Source: Streptomyces sp. NRRL F-6676
Lineage (GTDB): Bacteria; Actinomycetota; Actinomycetes; Streptomycetales; Streptomycetaceae
Reading direction: 5' to 3'
Assembly (NCBI RefSeq): GCF_000725625.1
Contig: NZ_JOHS01000050.1
Span: 1-48,051 of the forward strand
Length of the DNA stretch: 48,051 bases
Positions 26,660 through 37,833 of the stretch are shown piece after piece. Made by a program: the position numbers and the translations under genes. The notes under the pieces were generated by a model. It saw nothing but the letters and a program-made list of their open reading frames with translations, made no database searches and had not been told where the DNA came from. Numbering within the stretch: the first letter of the stretch is position 1; each line of letters opens with the position of its first letter.

Positions 26660-27102
26660 TGTCCACGACCCGCACGACCGAGACCGCCGCCGCGCCGCCC
26701 GCCCGTCCGATGGCGCGGCAGATCCTCGTCTTCTCCGCCGTCGGCGTGGTGAACACCGGCACGTACTACGGTTGCTATCTCCTGCTCCTGACCAGGCTTC
26801 CCTATCTCGCCGCGCATGTGCTGGGTTTTCTGATCAGCATGGTCGGTTCATTTTTTCTCAATGCGTGGTTCACCTACCGGATCCGGCCGACCTGGCGCAA
26901 ATTCCTGCTCTTTCCGCTGACCAACGCCACGAATTTCCTCCTCACCACCGCCGGCCTCTATCTGATCGTCGACGTCCTGCATTCCGGCAGCCGCTTCGCC
27001 CCGCTGCTGGCCTCCGCCGCGGCGATTCCGTTCACCTTCGTGGTCTCCCGCATGATCATGCAGCCGAAGGGGGAGGGTCTGCCCGCACAGCGAGAGGCCT
27101 GA
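26659..27102 (+). CDS. GtrA-family flippase
   Basis: A 147-residue protein with four transmembrane helices (FSAVGVVNTGTYYGCYLLLL, HVLGFLISMVGSFFLNAWFT, FPLTNATNFLLTTAGLYLIV, a last one before SRMIMQPKGEG). The motif VGSFFLNAWFTYR is the GtrA signature. GtrA proteins are thought to flip polyprenyl-phosphate sugar across the membrane. Together with the GT2 and YfhO-type genes before it, it completes a three-part glycosylation route. The ATG overlaps the GT2 stop codon. Confidence 0.92.
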   Translation: MSTTRTTETAAAPPARPMARQILVFSAVGVVNTGTYYGCYLLLLTRLPYLAAHVLGFLISMVGSFFLNAWFTYRIRPTWRKFLLFPLTNATNFLLTTAGLYLIVDVLHSGSRFAPLLASAAAIPFTFVVSRMIMQPKGEGLPAQREA

Positions 27103-27110
27103 GCCCGCGA

Positions 27111-29363
<2,253 letters not shown>

Positions 29364-29367
<4 letters not shown>

Positions 29368-30287
29368 GCAACCAGACGCGGAAGCACACCGCGCTCCCCA
29401 AGGCCCGCATCCTCATCGAGGCGCTGCCCTGGCTCACCCGCCACCACGGCAAGACCGTCGTCATCAAGTTCGGCGGCAACGCCATGGTCGACGAGGACCT
29501 GAAGGCGGCCTTCGCCCAGGACGTCGTCTTCCTGCGGCACGCCGGGCTCAAGCCGGTCGTCGTGCACGGCGGCGGCCCGCAGATCAGCGCCGCCCTCGAC
29601 CGGCACGGCATCGTCAGCGAGTTCAAGGCCGGGCTGCGCGTCACCACCGAGGACGCCATGGACGTCGTACGGATGGTGCTCGCCGGGCAGGTGCAGCGCG
29701 AACTGGTCGGGCTGCTCAACCGGCACGGCCCGCTCGCCGTCGGCCTCACCGGCGAGGACGCGCACACCCTCACCGCCACCAAGCACACCCCCGAGATCGA
29801 CGGCGAGCTGGTCGACATCGGACGGGTCGGCGAGATCACCGCCATCGACACCGGCGCCATCGAGGCCCTGCTCGCCGACGGCCGCATCCCGGTCGTCTCC
29901 TCGATCGCGCGCAGTCAGGACGACCACCATGTCTACAACGTCAATGCTGATACGGCGGCTGCGGCACTCGCTGCGGCGCTGGGCGCCGAGACCCTGATGG
30001 TCCTCACCGACGTCGAGGGCCTCTACGAGGACTGGCCGAACAGCGACGAGGTGATCAGCCGGCTCACCGCGAGCCAGCTGGAGAAACTGCTGCCGGAGCT
30101 CTCCTCGGGCATGGTGCCCAAGATGGAGGGCTGTCTGCACGCCGTACGGGGCGGCGTCACCACCGCCCGCGTCATCGACGGCCGGGTCCCGCACTCGATC
30201 CTGCTGGAGATCTTCACCGACGAGGGCATCGGCACGATGGTCGTGCCGGACGAACAGCACGAGCAGCACGAGCAGGGGGAGTCGTGA
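29364..30287 (+). CDS. argB: N-acetylglutamate kinase
   Basis: Second step of arginine synthesis: ATP-dependent phosphorylation of N-acetylglutamate, usually the arginine-inhibited step. The 307-residue amino-acid-kinase fold shows [21 protein letters not shown] and [18 protein letters not shown], with [13 protein letters not shown] near the C-terminus. The N-terminal helix ([18 protein letters not shown]) is of the type linked to arginine-sensitive hexameric enzymes. A short Glu/Gln/His repeat ends the protein. It starts inside the argJ stop (ATGA) and overlaps argD. Confidence 0.97.
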
Positions 30288-31477
30288 GCAACGAGGAACT
30301 GACCGCCCGCTGGCAGGGCGCGCTGATGAACAACTACGGCACCCCCCGGCTGCCCCTGGTGCGCGGCGCGGGCGCCAGGCTGTGGGACGCCGACGGCACG
30401 GAGTACCTCGACTTCGTCGGCGGCATCGCGGTCAACGCGCTCGGCCACGCCCACCCGGCGGTCGTCGAGGCCGTCAGCCGGCAGATCGCCTCCCTCGCCC
30501 ATGTCTCCAACCTGTTCGTGGCCGAACCGCCGGTCGCGCTCGCCGAGCGGCTGCTCCAGCGCTTCGGCCGGGACGGCAAGGTCTACTTCTGCAACTCCGG
30601 CGCCGAGGCCAACGAGGGCGCCTTCAAGATCGGCCGGCTGACCGGGCGGCCGCACATGGTCGCCACCGACGGCGGCTTCCACGGCCGCACCATGGGCGCC
30701 CTCGCGCTCACCGGCCAGCCCGGTAAGCGCGACCCGTTCCTGCCGCTGCCCGGCGACGTCACCCACGTCCCCTACGGCGACGCGCAGGCGCTGGCCGCCG
30801 CGGTGACCGAGGAGACCGCCCTCGTCGTCATCGAACCCATCCAGGGCGAGAACGGCGTCGTCGTCCCGCCCCCCGGCTACCTCAAGGCGGCCCGGGCGAT
30901 CACCGCCGCCACCGGCTCGCTGCTGGTCCTGGACGAGGTGCAGACCGGCGTCGGCCGGACGGGCCACTGGTTCGAGTACCAGGCCCACGAGGGCGTGCTG
31001 CCCGATGTCGTCACCCTCGCCAAGGGGCTCGGCGGCGGGCTGCCGCTCGGCGCCACCGTCGCCTTCGGCCGGGCCGCCGAACTGCTCCGGCCGGGCCACC
31101 ACGGCTCCACCTTCGGCGGCAACCCGGTCGCCTGCGCCGCGGGGCTCGCCGTCCTCGACACGATCGCCGACGAGGGGCTGCTCGACAACGTCAAGCGGCA
31201 GAGCGAGAAGCTGCGCCAGGGCATCGAGGGGCTCGGCCACCCGTTGATCGACCATGTCCGGGGCGCCGGACTGCTGCTGGGTATCGTGCTCACCGAGCCG
31301 CTTGCCCAGAAGGCGCAGCAGGCGGCTCAGGACGCCGGCCTCCTGGTGAACGCGCCCGCCCCCGATGTCGTCCGGCTGATGCCGCCGCTGAACCTCGGCG
31401 ACGACGAGGTGGAGGCGTTCCTCCGGGCGCTCCCCGGCGTCCTGGCGCAGGCCCACGGGGACGGAGATCCGGAGTGA
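30284..31477 (+). CDS. argD: Acetylornithine aminotransferase
   Basis: A 397-residue class III PLP-dependent transaminase turning N-acetylglutamate semialdehyde into N-acetylornithine. Motifs: [29 protein letters not shown], the PLP lysine in [16 protein letters not shown], and [19 protein letters not shown] at 30284 overlaps the argB stop (GTGA). Length and order fit ArgD well; related ornithine aminotransferases are unlikely in this operon. Confidence 0.96.
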   Translation: MSNEELTARWQGALMNNYGTPRLPLVRGAGARLWDADGTEYLDFVGGIAVNALGHAHPAVVEAVSRQIASLAHVSNLFVAEPPVALAERLLQRFGRDGKVYFCNSGAEANEGAFKIGRLTGRPHMVATDGGFHGRTMGALALTGQPGKRDPFLPLPGDVTHVPYGDAQALAAAVTEETALVVIEPIQGENGVVVPPPGYLKAARAITAATGSLLVLDEVQTGVGRTGHWFEYQAHEGVLPDVVTLAKGLGGGLPLGATVAFGRAAELLRPGHHGSTFGGNPVACAAGLAVLDTIADEGLLDNVKRQSEKLRQGIEGLGHPLIDHVRGAGLLLGIVLTEPLAQKAQQAAQDAGLLVNAPAPDVVRLMPPLNLGDDEVEAFLRALPGVLAQAHGDGDPE

Positions 31478-31484
31478 GACGACG

Positions 31485-32048
31485 ATGAGTCAGCCGCAGC
31501 ACCAGGACCGGGATCACGAGCAGGACCAGGACCAGGCGGGCGGGCCCGCGGTGCCGCAGACGCGCACCGCGCGCCACCGCCGGATCGTGGACATCCTCAA
31601 CCGGCAGCCGGTGCGGTCGCAGAGCCAGCTCGCCAAGCTGCTGGCCGACGACGGGCTGAGCGTCACCCAGGCGACGCTCTCCCGGGACCTCGACGAGCTC
31701 AACGCGGTGAAGATCCGCAACAACGACGGCGACCTCATCTACGCCGTGCCGAGCGAGGGCGGCTTCCGTACGCCGCGCGCTCCGCTGGGAGAGTCGGCGA
31801 AGGAGGAGCGGATGCGGCGGCTCTCCGCGGAGCTGCTGATCTCCGCGGAGGCGTCCGCGAACCTGGTGGTCCTGCGCACCCCGCCGGGCGCGGCCCAGTT
31901 CCTGGCCTCGGCGATCGACCAGGCGGAACTGCACGACATCCTGGGCACGATCGCGGGGGACGACACGCTGCTGCTCATCAGCAGGGACCCCTCCGGGGGC
32001 CAGAACCTGGCGGACCATCTGCTGCGCCTGGCCCAGAACGGCCACTGA
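31485..32048 (+). CDS. argR: Arginine repressor
   Basis: A 187-residue ArgR. After a Gln/Asp/His-rich extension of ~25 residues comes the winged-helix DNA-binding domain ([40 protein letters not shown]). The C-terminal hexamerisation and arginine-binding domain has [29 protein letters not shown]. It represses arg genes when arginine is bound and should act at the argC and argH boxes. It is the last gene of the operon, so it controls its own synthesis. Confidence 0.96.
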   Translation: MSQPQHQDRDHEQDQDQAGGPAVPQTRTARHRRIVDILNRQPVRSQSQLAKLLADDGLSVTQATLSRDLDELNAVKIRNNDGDLIYAVPSEGGFRTPRAPLGESAKEERMRRLSAELLISAEASANLVVLRTPPGAAQFLASAIDQAELHDILGTIAGDDTLLLISRDPSGGQNLADHLLRLAQNGH

Positions 32049-32056
32049 GCTCCTCC

Positions 32057-32122
32057 AGGGGCGCGGGGAACTGTGCAAAACGGGGCAAAGCCCTGTACGG
32101 GGGTCCGGGGGCCCGCCCCCGG
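32057..32122. repeat. Dispersed repeat arm and terminator after argR
   Basis: 32057-32076 is a near copy of the repeat arm at 12629-12650. CCGGGGG-CCCG-CCCCCGG (32105-32122) is a strong hairpin likely to end argCJBDR and the convergent ApbE operon. No gene is visible in 32049-32194. Confidence 0.6.
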
Positions 32123-32194
32123 GGGTTGGGAACGGGAAGGGGCGGCGGGGGCGAGAACTCCCGCGCGAAGCTCCCACTCGCCGCAGCCTGGAAG

Positions 32195-33025
32195 TCACCC
32201 CAGCCGCGCGGCCAACCCACTGGTCGCCCGCACCTCGTTCCCCGCCGTGATCAGCAGCGCCTCCGCGTCCGGGAGGGACTCCAGCCACCCCAACGCCTCC
32301 CGCGACCCCATCGCGAACGCCGCCGTCGCCCACGCATCCACCCAGGTGAGCGCCGGCCCCACCACGGTGACCGCCACCAGATCGGTCACCGCGGAATGCG
32401 CCGTCCGCGGATCCACGATGTGCGCCCCCCGCTCCGCCGTCCCCGACGTGGCGACCGCCAGCCGCTCCACCCCCGCCGCCGACACCACCGCCGCGAGCCC
32501 GCCCGGCCGCAACGGATCGGAGATCCCGACCCGCCAGGGCCGCTGCGGCCCGGGCACGCCGAACAGCTGCACGTCACCGCCGCCGTTGACGCTGACCCCG
32601 GTCGCCCCGGCCGCCGCCAGCGCACGGGCGGCCCGCTCGCAGGCCCAGCCCTTGACGATGCCGGTCGGGTCCAGCCGGCCCTCGTACCGCACGCTGAACC
32701 AGCCCTCGCTGCGGCGCTCGGCCTCGGCACCCAGCGCCAGCACCTCCGCGACCTCCGGATCGCACTCCTCCACGGCCAGCTCGCCCCGGGCGAGCCGGGA
32801 GATCTGGCTGTGCTCGCGGTAGGTGCTGAACACCTCGTCCACGCGGTGGAGTCCGGCGACCGCCTCGGTCAGCGCCCGCCGCACGGCGTCCGGATCACCA
32901 CCGCGCACGTCGAAGGAGAAGACGGTCCCCATCACCTCCTCGGCGTGACGCAGCACGGCTGGCGCCTCCGCAGGCTCGCCCACCCGGTCGTCACTCACTC
33001 GGTCGTCGCTCACCCGGTCAGCCAC
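32195..33025 (-). CDS. apbE: FAD:protein FMN transferase (ApbE family), no export signal
   Basis: A 276-residue ApbE, which moves FMN from FAD onto a Thr/Ser of FMN-binding domains. Motifs: EEVMGTVFSFDVRG, RVDEVFSTYREHSQISRLARG, LDPTGIVKGWACERAA, GVSVNGGGDVQLFG, and the His/Asp metal region GAHIVDPRTAHSAV through VDAWATAAFAMG. Unlike many ApbE proteins it has no signal peptide or lipobox. The N-terminus is a VSDDR repeat in which GTG codons recur at 33025, 33013, 32998 and 32983, so the start is uncertain. Last gene of a five-gene operon; it overlaps the stop of the FMN-binding gene before it, its presumed substrate. Confidence 0.92.
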   Translation of the reverse strand: MADRVSDDRVSDDRVGEPAEAPAVLRHAEEVMGTVFSFDVRGGDPDAVRRALTEAVAGLHRVDEVFSTYREHSQISRLARGELAVEECDPEVAEVLALGAEAERRSEGWFSVRYEGRLDPTGIVKGWACERAARALAAAGATGVSVNGGGDVQLFGVPGPQRPWRVGISDPLRPGGLAAVVSAAGVERLAVATSGTAERGAHIVDPRTAHSAVTDLVAVTVVGPALTWVDAWATAAFAMGSREALGWLESLPDAEALLITAGNEVRATSGLAARLG

Positions 33026-33476
33026 CGGCCTTGTCGATCGCGGACTGGAGGGACTTCAGATACCCGCCGCTGGTGTACGTCGCCCCCGACACCGCGTCGA
33101 TGTCGGCGCTCTGCGCGCTGACGGCCTCCTGGTTGAGCTTGGGCACCGCGTCATTGGTGACCTCCGTGCTGTGACCGCCGCTCGGCGCCCGCACCGCCTC
33201 CGCCTTGGTGATCCTGCCGTCGGCGAGGGTGAGGCGCACTTGGACCGTGCCGTACTGGGTCTGGGCGGCGTCGCCCATGACCGTCGTGGCGCCCGCCTGC
33301 TTCCCGGTGCCGCCCTGCGGCGACTCCTGGGCCGCCGCCGTCCGCTGCGGCGCCGGGCCGTCGGCGACCGCGCCGGCCGGGCCGGACGACGGCTTCAGCG
33401 ACAGCAGCAGCACGATCCCGGACACGGTGGCGGCCGAGGCCAGCACGATCCGGCGTATGGGATGGCTCTTCTTCAT
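33018..33476 (-). CDS. Anchored FMN-binding domain protein (copy 1)
   Basis: A 152-residue protein. MKKSHPIRRIVLASAATVSG is a basic, twin-arginine-like start followed by one hydrophobic helix, which should leave the rest outside. After an Ala/Pro/Gly linker comes an FMN_bind domain ending in the flavinylation motif SGATYTS (130-136), where T133 is the expected FMN-bearing residue. It should relay electrons from the adjacent ferric-reductase-like protein. ATG at 33476 follows GGGAG. Very similar in layout to the copy at 35012-35479. Confidence 0.88.
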   Translation of the reverse strand: MKKSHPIRRIVLASAATVSGIVLLLSLKPSSGPAGAVADGPAPQRTAAAQESPQGGTGKQAGATTVMGDAAQTQYGTVQVRLTLADGRITKAEAVRAPSGGHSTEVTNDAVPKLNQEAVSAQSADIDAVSGATYTSGGYLKSLQSAIDKAGG

Positions 33477-33503
33477 TGCTACGAACTCCCGTGCGTCCCG
33501 TCG

Positions 33504-34883
33504 CTACATCTCGAACGACTCGTGATGGATGCGGCGGGCGGGGACGCCTGCGCCGCGCAGTGCTTCGTAGACCTGCTGTGCGAAGCCGGGCGGCCCGCAC
33601 AGGAAGACGTCGTGCCGGTCGATGTCCGGCAGTTTGCGGCGCAGGGTGTCGGCGGAGATGTCCGGCCGCTCCCCCTCGGGGCTGTTGACCGCGTACATCA
33701 GCCGGGCGCCGCGCTCCTGGGCGATCCGCGCCAGCTCGTCCCACAGCGCCAGGTCCTGCGTGGTGTTGGCCCGGTACAGCAGCGTCAGATCGCCGGCCGC
33801 GCCGGGCAGCGTCTCGAACAGCGCCCGCATCGGCGTGATGCCGACCCCGCCCGCCACCAGGAGCACCTTGCCCCGGCTGCGCCGCTGCGCGGTCATCGCC
33901 CCGTACGGGCCCTCGGCCCACACCCGGGTGCCGGGCGTCAGTCCGCGCAGCGCGGAGCTGTGGTCGCCGATGGCCTTGACGGTGATGCGCAGCATGTTCG
34001 GGCGGGGCGCCGCCGAGAGCGAGTAGGGGTGCGAGCTGAACCGCATCCCCGGCGCCAGGAACCGCCAGCGGAAGAACTGCCCCGGCTCGGCGCCGATCCG
34101 GTGCAGTCGGCGCCCGGTGATCAGCACCGACACCACCCCGGGCGCCTCCTCGATCACCGCCTCGACCCGCATCCGGTGCCGCAGGTTCAGCCGCAGCGGG
34201 GTGAGGATGCGGTACCACACCACCAGCGCGGTCACCGAGCCGTACAGCGCGTACCAGAACGTCTTCGCGGTGGGTTCCACGACGAAGTCGTTGCCGGTGG
34301 AGAGCTGGTGCCAGAAGGTCAGGAACACCACCGCGTAGGTGAGCAGATGGACGTGGTACCAGAAGTCGTACGGGATGCGGCGGCGCACCGGCCCCATGGA
34401 CAGCAGCGCGATCAGCACCAGCAGCCCGGTGCCGATCACCGCCTTGCCCAGGTCGGGCAGCTGTCCGACGGAGTCGACCGTCTGCCGGACGATGTCGCCG
34501 AACCCCTTCCCGGCCTGCAACGCGTACCCGTACATCGTCAGGACGACGTGGGCGACGACGAGGCTGATGGTGTAGCGGCCGCTCATCGCGTGCCAGCGGG
34601 CCACCCGGTCCGAGCCCACCCGGCGCTCCAGTGCGGGCACCCGGGCCATCTGGAGCACCACCAGGGCCATCAGATAGCCGGCGAGGAGACCGGTGATCCG
34701 GCCCGCGTTGAGGATCTTGGCGTTGGTGTCGGCCAGGGACGGCGTGTTCGTCCACCACAGCCACAGCACCCCGGCCGCGCCCGCGAGGACGGCGAGCAGC
34801 AGCGGGACGGCGGGGGAGCGGCGTGGGCGGATGCGGCGCATCGTCTGGCGCCGCGCGGCGCGGCCACCGGCGATCGTGGACAC
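33504..34883 (-). CDS. Ferric-reductase-like transmembrane flavocytochrome (copy 1)
   Basis: A 459-residue protein. The N-terminal half has about six helices with histidines in RWHAMSGRYTISLVVAH and FWYHVHLLTYAVVFLTFWHQ that fit haem b binding. The C-terminal half is a ferredoxin-reductase-type module: FAD site in HPYSLSAAPRP, NAD(P) site in VLLVAGGVGITPMRALFE and FLCGPPGFAQQVY. It should carry electrons from cytosolic NAD(P)H across the membrane. GTG at 34883 follows GGAGGAG. A 128-bp gap separates it from the gene before it; the gap contains a GGGCCC-rich hairpin but no clear promoter. Confidence 0.88.
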   Translation of the reverse strand: MSTIAGGRAARRQTMRRIRPRRSPAVPLLLAVLAGAAGVLWLWWTNTPSLADTNAKILNAGRITGLLAGYLMALVVLQMARVPALERRVGSDRVARWHAMSGRYTISLVVAHVVLTMYGYALQAGKGFGDIVRQTVDSVGQLPDLGKAVIGTGLLVLIALLSMGPVRRRIPYDFWYHVHLLTYAVVFLTFWHQLSTGNDFVVEPTAKTFWYALYGSVTALVVWYRILTPLRLNLRHRMRVEAVIEEAPGVVSVLITGRRLHRIGAEPGQFFRWRFLAPGMRFSSHPYSLSAAPRPNMLRITVKAIGDHSSALRGLTPGTRVWAEGPYGAMTAQRRSRGKVLLVAGGVGITPMRALFETLPGAAGDLTLLYRANTTQDLALWDELARIAQERGARLMYAVNSPEGERPDISADTLRRKLPDIDRHDVFLCGPPGFAQQVYEALRGAGVPARRIHHESFEM

Positions 34884-35011
34884 GGTCTCCTCCGTGGTCC
34901 TGCGTGGTCGGGCCCGGGGCCCGCTTGGCCTGGAGTACGGGCGGCACGAGCCGGGTGTTCAACGGACGCGGCGGTTCACGGACCGGCTTCCGCGCGACGT
35001 GCCCTCGTGGT

Positions 35012-35479
35012 TCACAGTCCGGCGGCGTCCAGCGCGGACTGGAGGGACTGCTTGTAGCCCTCGCTGGTGTAGGTGGCGCCGGAGACCGTGTCGATGTCCG
35101 CGCTCTGCGCGGCCAGCGCCTCGGTGCGCAGCTGGGGCAGGGCGTAGGAGTTGATCTGCTGGTCGCGCGGGTTCTCGGTCGGGTACTCGACGGCGGTCAC
35201 GTCGGTGACCCTGCCGCCGGAGACCGTGACCTTCACCTGGACGGGGCCCCAGCGCGTCTGCGCCTCGCCGCCGGTGACGGCCCGGCCGCCGGCGCCGCTC
35301 GCCGACGGGGCCGGGGCGGCCGACGGAGCCGACGAGACCGACGGGGCCGGCGCGGCCGCGCCCGCCGCGCTCTGCCCGCCCTGCGGCTTCAGCGCGAGCA
35401 GCAGCACCGTTCCGGAGACGGTGGCGGCGCTCGCCAGTACGATCCGGCGCAGCGGCCGGTCCTTCCTCAACGCGTGCAC
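35012..35479 (-). CDS. Anchored FMN-binding domain protein (copy 2)
   Basis: A 155-residue paralogue of the protein at 33018-33476. It keeps the same PLRRIVLASAATVSG anchor, has a longer Ala/Pro/Ser linker, and an FMN_bind domain with SGATYTS at 133-139 (T136 the likely FMN site). The GTG at 35479 follows GAGGACG, 10 bp after the copy 2 reductase gene, so the pair should be made together. Unlike copy 1 the segment before the motif (PTENPRDQQINSYALPQLR) is the standard form of such proteins. Confidence 0.88.
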   Translation of the reverse strand: MHALRKDRPLRRIVLASAATVSGTVLLLALKPQGGQSAAGAAAPAPSVSSAPSAAPAPSASGAGGRAVTGGEAQTRWGPVQVKVTVSGGRVTDVTAVEYPTENPRDQQINSYALPQLRTEALAAQSADIDTVSGATYTSEGYKQSLQSALDAAGL

Positions 35480-35489
35480 GTCGGCGTCC

Positions 35490-36854
35490 TCACAGTTCGA
35501 ACGACTCGTGGTGGATACGGCGGTCCGGGACCCCGGCCGCCCGCAGCGACACGTACAGGTCCTCGGCGAAGCCCCGGGGGCCGCACAGGTACACGTCCCG
35601 CTCGGCCAGATCGGGCACGGCGCGGCGCAGCGACTCGGCGCCCAGGCCCGGCCGTTCGCCGCGCGGGCCGTTGAGCGCGCACAGCACCCGCGCTTCCGGT
35701 CCGCGCCATCGCGCGACGGCCTCCAGCTCGCCGCCGAGCGCCAGGTCCTCGGCGGTACGGGCCCGGTAGACGAGGGTGACGTCGCCCGGCAGCGTCTCGA
35801 ACAGCGCCCGCAGCGGGGTGATGCCGACGCCGCCGGCGAGCAGCAGCGTTTTGCGGCCCTCGCCGCGGTCGGCGGTCAGCGAGCCGTACGGCCCCTCGGC
35901 CCACACCCGGGTGCCCGGCCACAGCAGCGCCACGGCCGCGCTGTGGCCGCCGAGCGCCTTGACCGTGATCCGCATCCGGTCCGGGCGCGGCGGCGCGGAC
36001 AGGGAGTACGGCGAGGAGGTCCAGCGCAGCCCGGGGGCCAGGAACCGCCACCGGAAGAACTGCCCCGGGCGCGCCCCCAGCCGCTCCAGCCGCCGGCCCC
36101 GTACGACGACCGAGTACACGCCCGGCGCCTCCCGGTGCACGGAGTCCACCCGCAGCCGGTGCCGCAGATTGAGCCGGACCGGCACCAGGACCCGGAACCA
36201 CAGCACCAGCGCCGCCGCCCCCAGATAGAGCGCGTACCAGGCGGCGCGCGCGGCGGCGTTCCCGACGAAGTCGGCGCCGAGGGCGAGCTGGTGCCAGAAG
36301 GTGAGGAAGACCGCCGCGTACGTCCCCAGGTGGACGTAGTACCAGAACTCGTGCGAGACCCTGCGGCGCACCGCACGGGCCGAGACGATCCCGACCGCGA
36401 GCAGGACGGCCGTGCCCAGGCTCGCCTTGATCATCTCGGGGTAGTCGAGGACGACCGAGAGCGCCTCGTCGACGAGCGAGGCGCGGAACTGGGCGGCGTA
36501 CCCGGCGACGATCAGCACGAGGTGCGCGAGCAGCAGGCAGACCGTGTACCGGCCCGCCCGCGCGTGCCAGCGCGCCACCCGGTCCGAGCCGACGCGCTCC
36601 TCCAGGAGCGGGACGCGGGCCATCAGACCGACCAGCACCGCGCAGGCGTACCCGCACAGCAGCCCCGCGATCCGCCCCGCCCCGGTCAGCCACCCGGCGG
36701 TGCCCGACACCGAGCCGGTGCCGTACCACCACAGGGCGAGCACCGCGGCGGCCCCGGCCCACAGCAGGACCAGGACGGCACCGGCGGGGGAGCGCCCGCG
36801 CCGGGGAGCGGGCGGCAGCGTCGTGGCCGCCCGGGGCCCGTGGACCGTCGTCAT
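35490..36854 (-). CDS. Ferric-reductase-like transmembrane flavocytochrome (copy 2)
   Basis: A 454-residue paralogue of 33504-34883 with the same order: membrane half with histidines in RWHARAGRYTVCLLLAH and FWYYVHLGTYAAVFLTFWHQ, then FAD (SPYSLSAPPRPD) and NAD(P) sites (LLLAGGVGITPLRALFE, YLCGPRGFAEDLY). Long blocks such as PGQFFRWRFLAPG and ITVKALGGHSA are almost the same in both copies, pointing to duplication. First gene of the minus-strand operon; ATG at 36854 follows GAAAGGA. A TCAGAG direct repeat lies 50 bp upstream. Confidence 0.88.
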   Translation of the reverse strand: MTTVHGPRAATTLPPAPRRGRSPAGAVLVLLWAGAAAVLALWWYGTGSVSGTAGWLTGAGRIAGLLCGYACAVLVGLMARVPLLEERVGSDRVARWHARAGRYTVCLLLAHLVLIVAGYAAQFRASLVDEALSVVLDYPEMIKASLGTAVLLAVGIVSARAVRRRVSHEFWYYVHLGTYAAVFLTFWHQLALGADFVGNAAARAAWYALYLGAAALVLWFRVLVPVRLNLRHRLRVDSVHREAPGVYSVVVRGRRLERLGARPGQFFRWRFLAPGLRWTSSPYSLSAPPRPDRMRITVKALGGHSAAVALLWPGTRVWAEGPYGSLTADRGEGRKTLLLAGGVGITPLRALFETLPGDVTLVYRARTAEDLALGGELEAVARWRGPEARVLCALNGPRGERPGLGAESLRRAVPDLAERDVYLCGPRGFAEDLYVSLRAAGVPDRRIHHESFEL

Positions 36855-36903
36855 GTGTGTGTCCTTTCCGCCGTCGGCCGGGGCCCAGCGTCACCCGGCA
36901 ACC

Positions 36904-36920
36904 TCTGAACGGGCTCTGAG
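36904..36920 (-). promoter_or_regulatory. OmpR-type direct repeat facing the reductase operon
   Basis: Read on the minus strand this is TCAGAG-N5-TCAGAG (period 11 bp), ending 50 bp before the reductase start codon. It mirrors the pair at 37013-37029. Confidence 0.7.
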
Positions 36921-37012
36921 CCGGGGCCCGGACGACGGCGGCCGGACCCCCGCACGGCCTCGTGGGCGACGGAGAACCCGCCGGCCGGGGCGGGAGGGGG
37001 CGCAGCACGTAC

Positions 37013-37029
37013 TCAGAGGAAACTCAGAG
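37013..37029 (+). promoter_or_regulatory. OmpR-type direct repeat facing the two-component genes
   Basis: TCAGAG-N5-TCAGAG (period 11 bp; the fuller unit is ACTCAGAGG twice) ends 49 bp before the response regulator start. It is the likely binding site of that regulator. Confidence 0.7.
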
Positions 37030-37077
37030 GCCGCTCACGGGCGGCCCGACCCGCGCAGGCCGCATCCTGGAGGGGAG

Positions 37078-37833
37078 ATGAACACGCCCCGCTCCCGCGG
37101 CACCGGCCGCCCCGCGCTCGCCCGGCCCGACGGCACCCCGCTGAAGGTGCTCGTCGTCGACGACGACCCCGACCTTGCCGAGGTGCTCTCCGGCGCCCTG
37201 CGCTACGAGGGCTGGCAGGTGCGCGCCGCGGGCGACGGCGCCGGGGCGCTCGCCGCCGCCCGCGCGCTGCTGCCGGACGCCGTCGTCCTGGACGTGATGC
37301 TCCCCGACACCGACGGCCTCGCCGTGCTGCGCGCGCTGCGCACCGTGCGGCCGGACGTGTGCGTGCTCTTCCTGACCGCCCGGGACGCCGTCGAGGACCG
37401 CATCGCGGGCATCACGGCGGGCGGCGACGACTACGTGACGAAGCCGTTCAGCCTGGAGGAGGTCGTCGCCCGGCTGCGCGGACTGCTGCGCCGCGCGGGC
37501 ATGGCCCGTCAGGTCGCGGACGGCCCCCGGCTCACCGTCGGCGACCTGGTGATGGACGAGGAGGCCCGCGAGGTCACCCGGGGCGGGGCGCTGGTCGAGC
37601 TGTCGCCGACCGAGTTCGAACTGCTCCGCTTCCTGATGCGCAACCCGCGCCGGGTGCTCAGCAAGGCGCAGATCCTGGACCGCGTGTGGTCCTACGACTT
37701 CGGCGGCCAGGCGCACGTCGTCGAGCTGTACATCTCCTATCTGCGCAAGAAGGTCGACGCGGGCCGCGCGCCGATGATCCACACGGTGCGGGGGTCCGGT
37801 TACGTCCTCAAGCCGGCGACGGCGGGCCCCTGA
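37078..37833 (+). CDS. OmpR/PhoB-family response regulator
   Basis: A 251-residue regulator. The receiver domain has VLVVDDDPDLAEVL, phospho-acceptor D72 in DAVVLDVMLPDTDG and K122 in DDYVTKPFS. The C-terminal winged helix carries LSPTEFELLRFLMRNPRRVL and VVELYISYLRKKVD through HTVRGSGYVLK. ATG at 37078 follows GGAGGGGAG. It overlaps the kinase gene (TGATG) and is divergent from the flavin electron-transfer operon. The gap carries paired 11-bp direct repeats suited to it, so it probably controls both sides. Confidence 0.93.
   Translation: MNTPRSRGTGRPALARPDGTPLKVLVVDDDPDLAEVLSGALRYEGWQVRAAGDGAGALAAARALLPDAVVLDVMLPDTDGLAVLRALRTVRPDVCVLFLTARDAVEDRIAGITAGGDDYVTKPFSLEEVVARLRGLLRRAGMARQVADGPRLTVGDLVMDEEAREVTRGGALVELSPTEFELLRFLMRNPRRVLSKAQILDRVWSYDFGGQAHVVELYISYLRKKVDAGRAPMIHTVRGSGYVLKPATAGP

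Noticed and set aside
22831..27102. 1423-codon plus-strand frame that ends with the GtrA protein
   Set aside because: Only its last ~147 codons are a real gene (GtrA); the rest is an out-of-frame reading of the YfhO- and GtrB-type genes.
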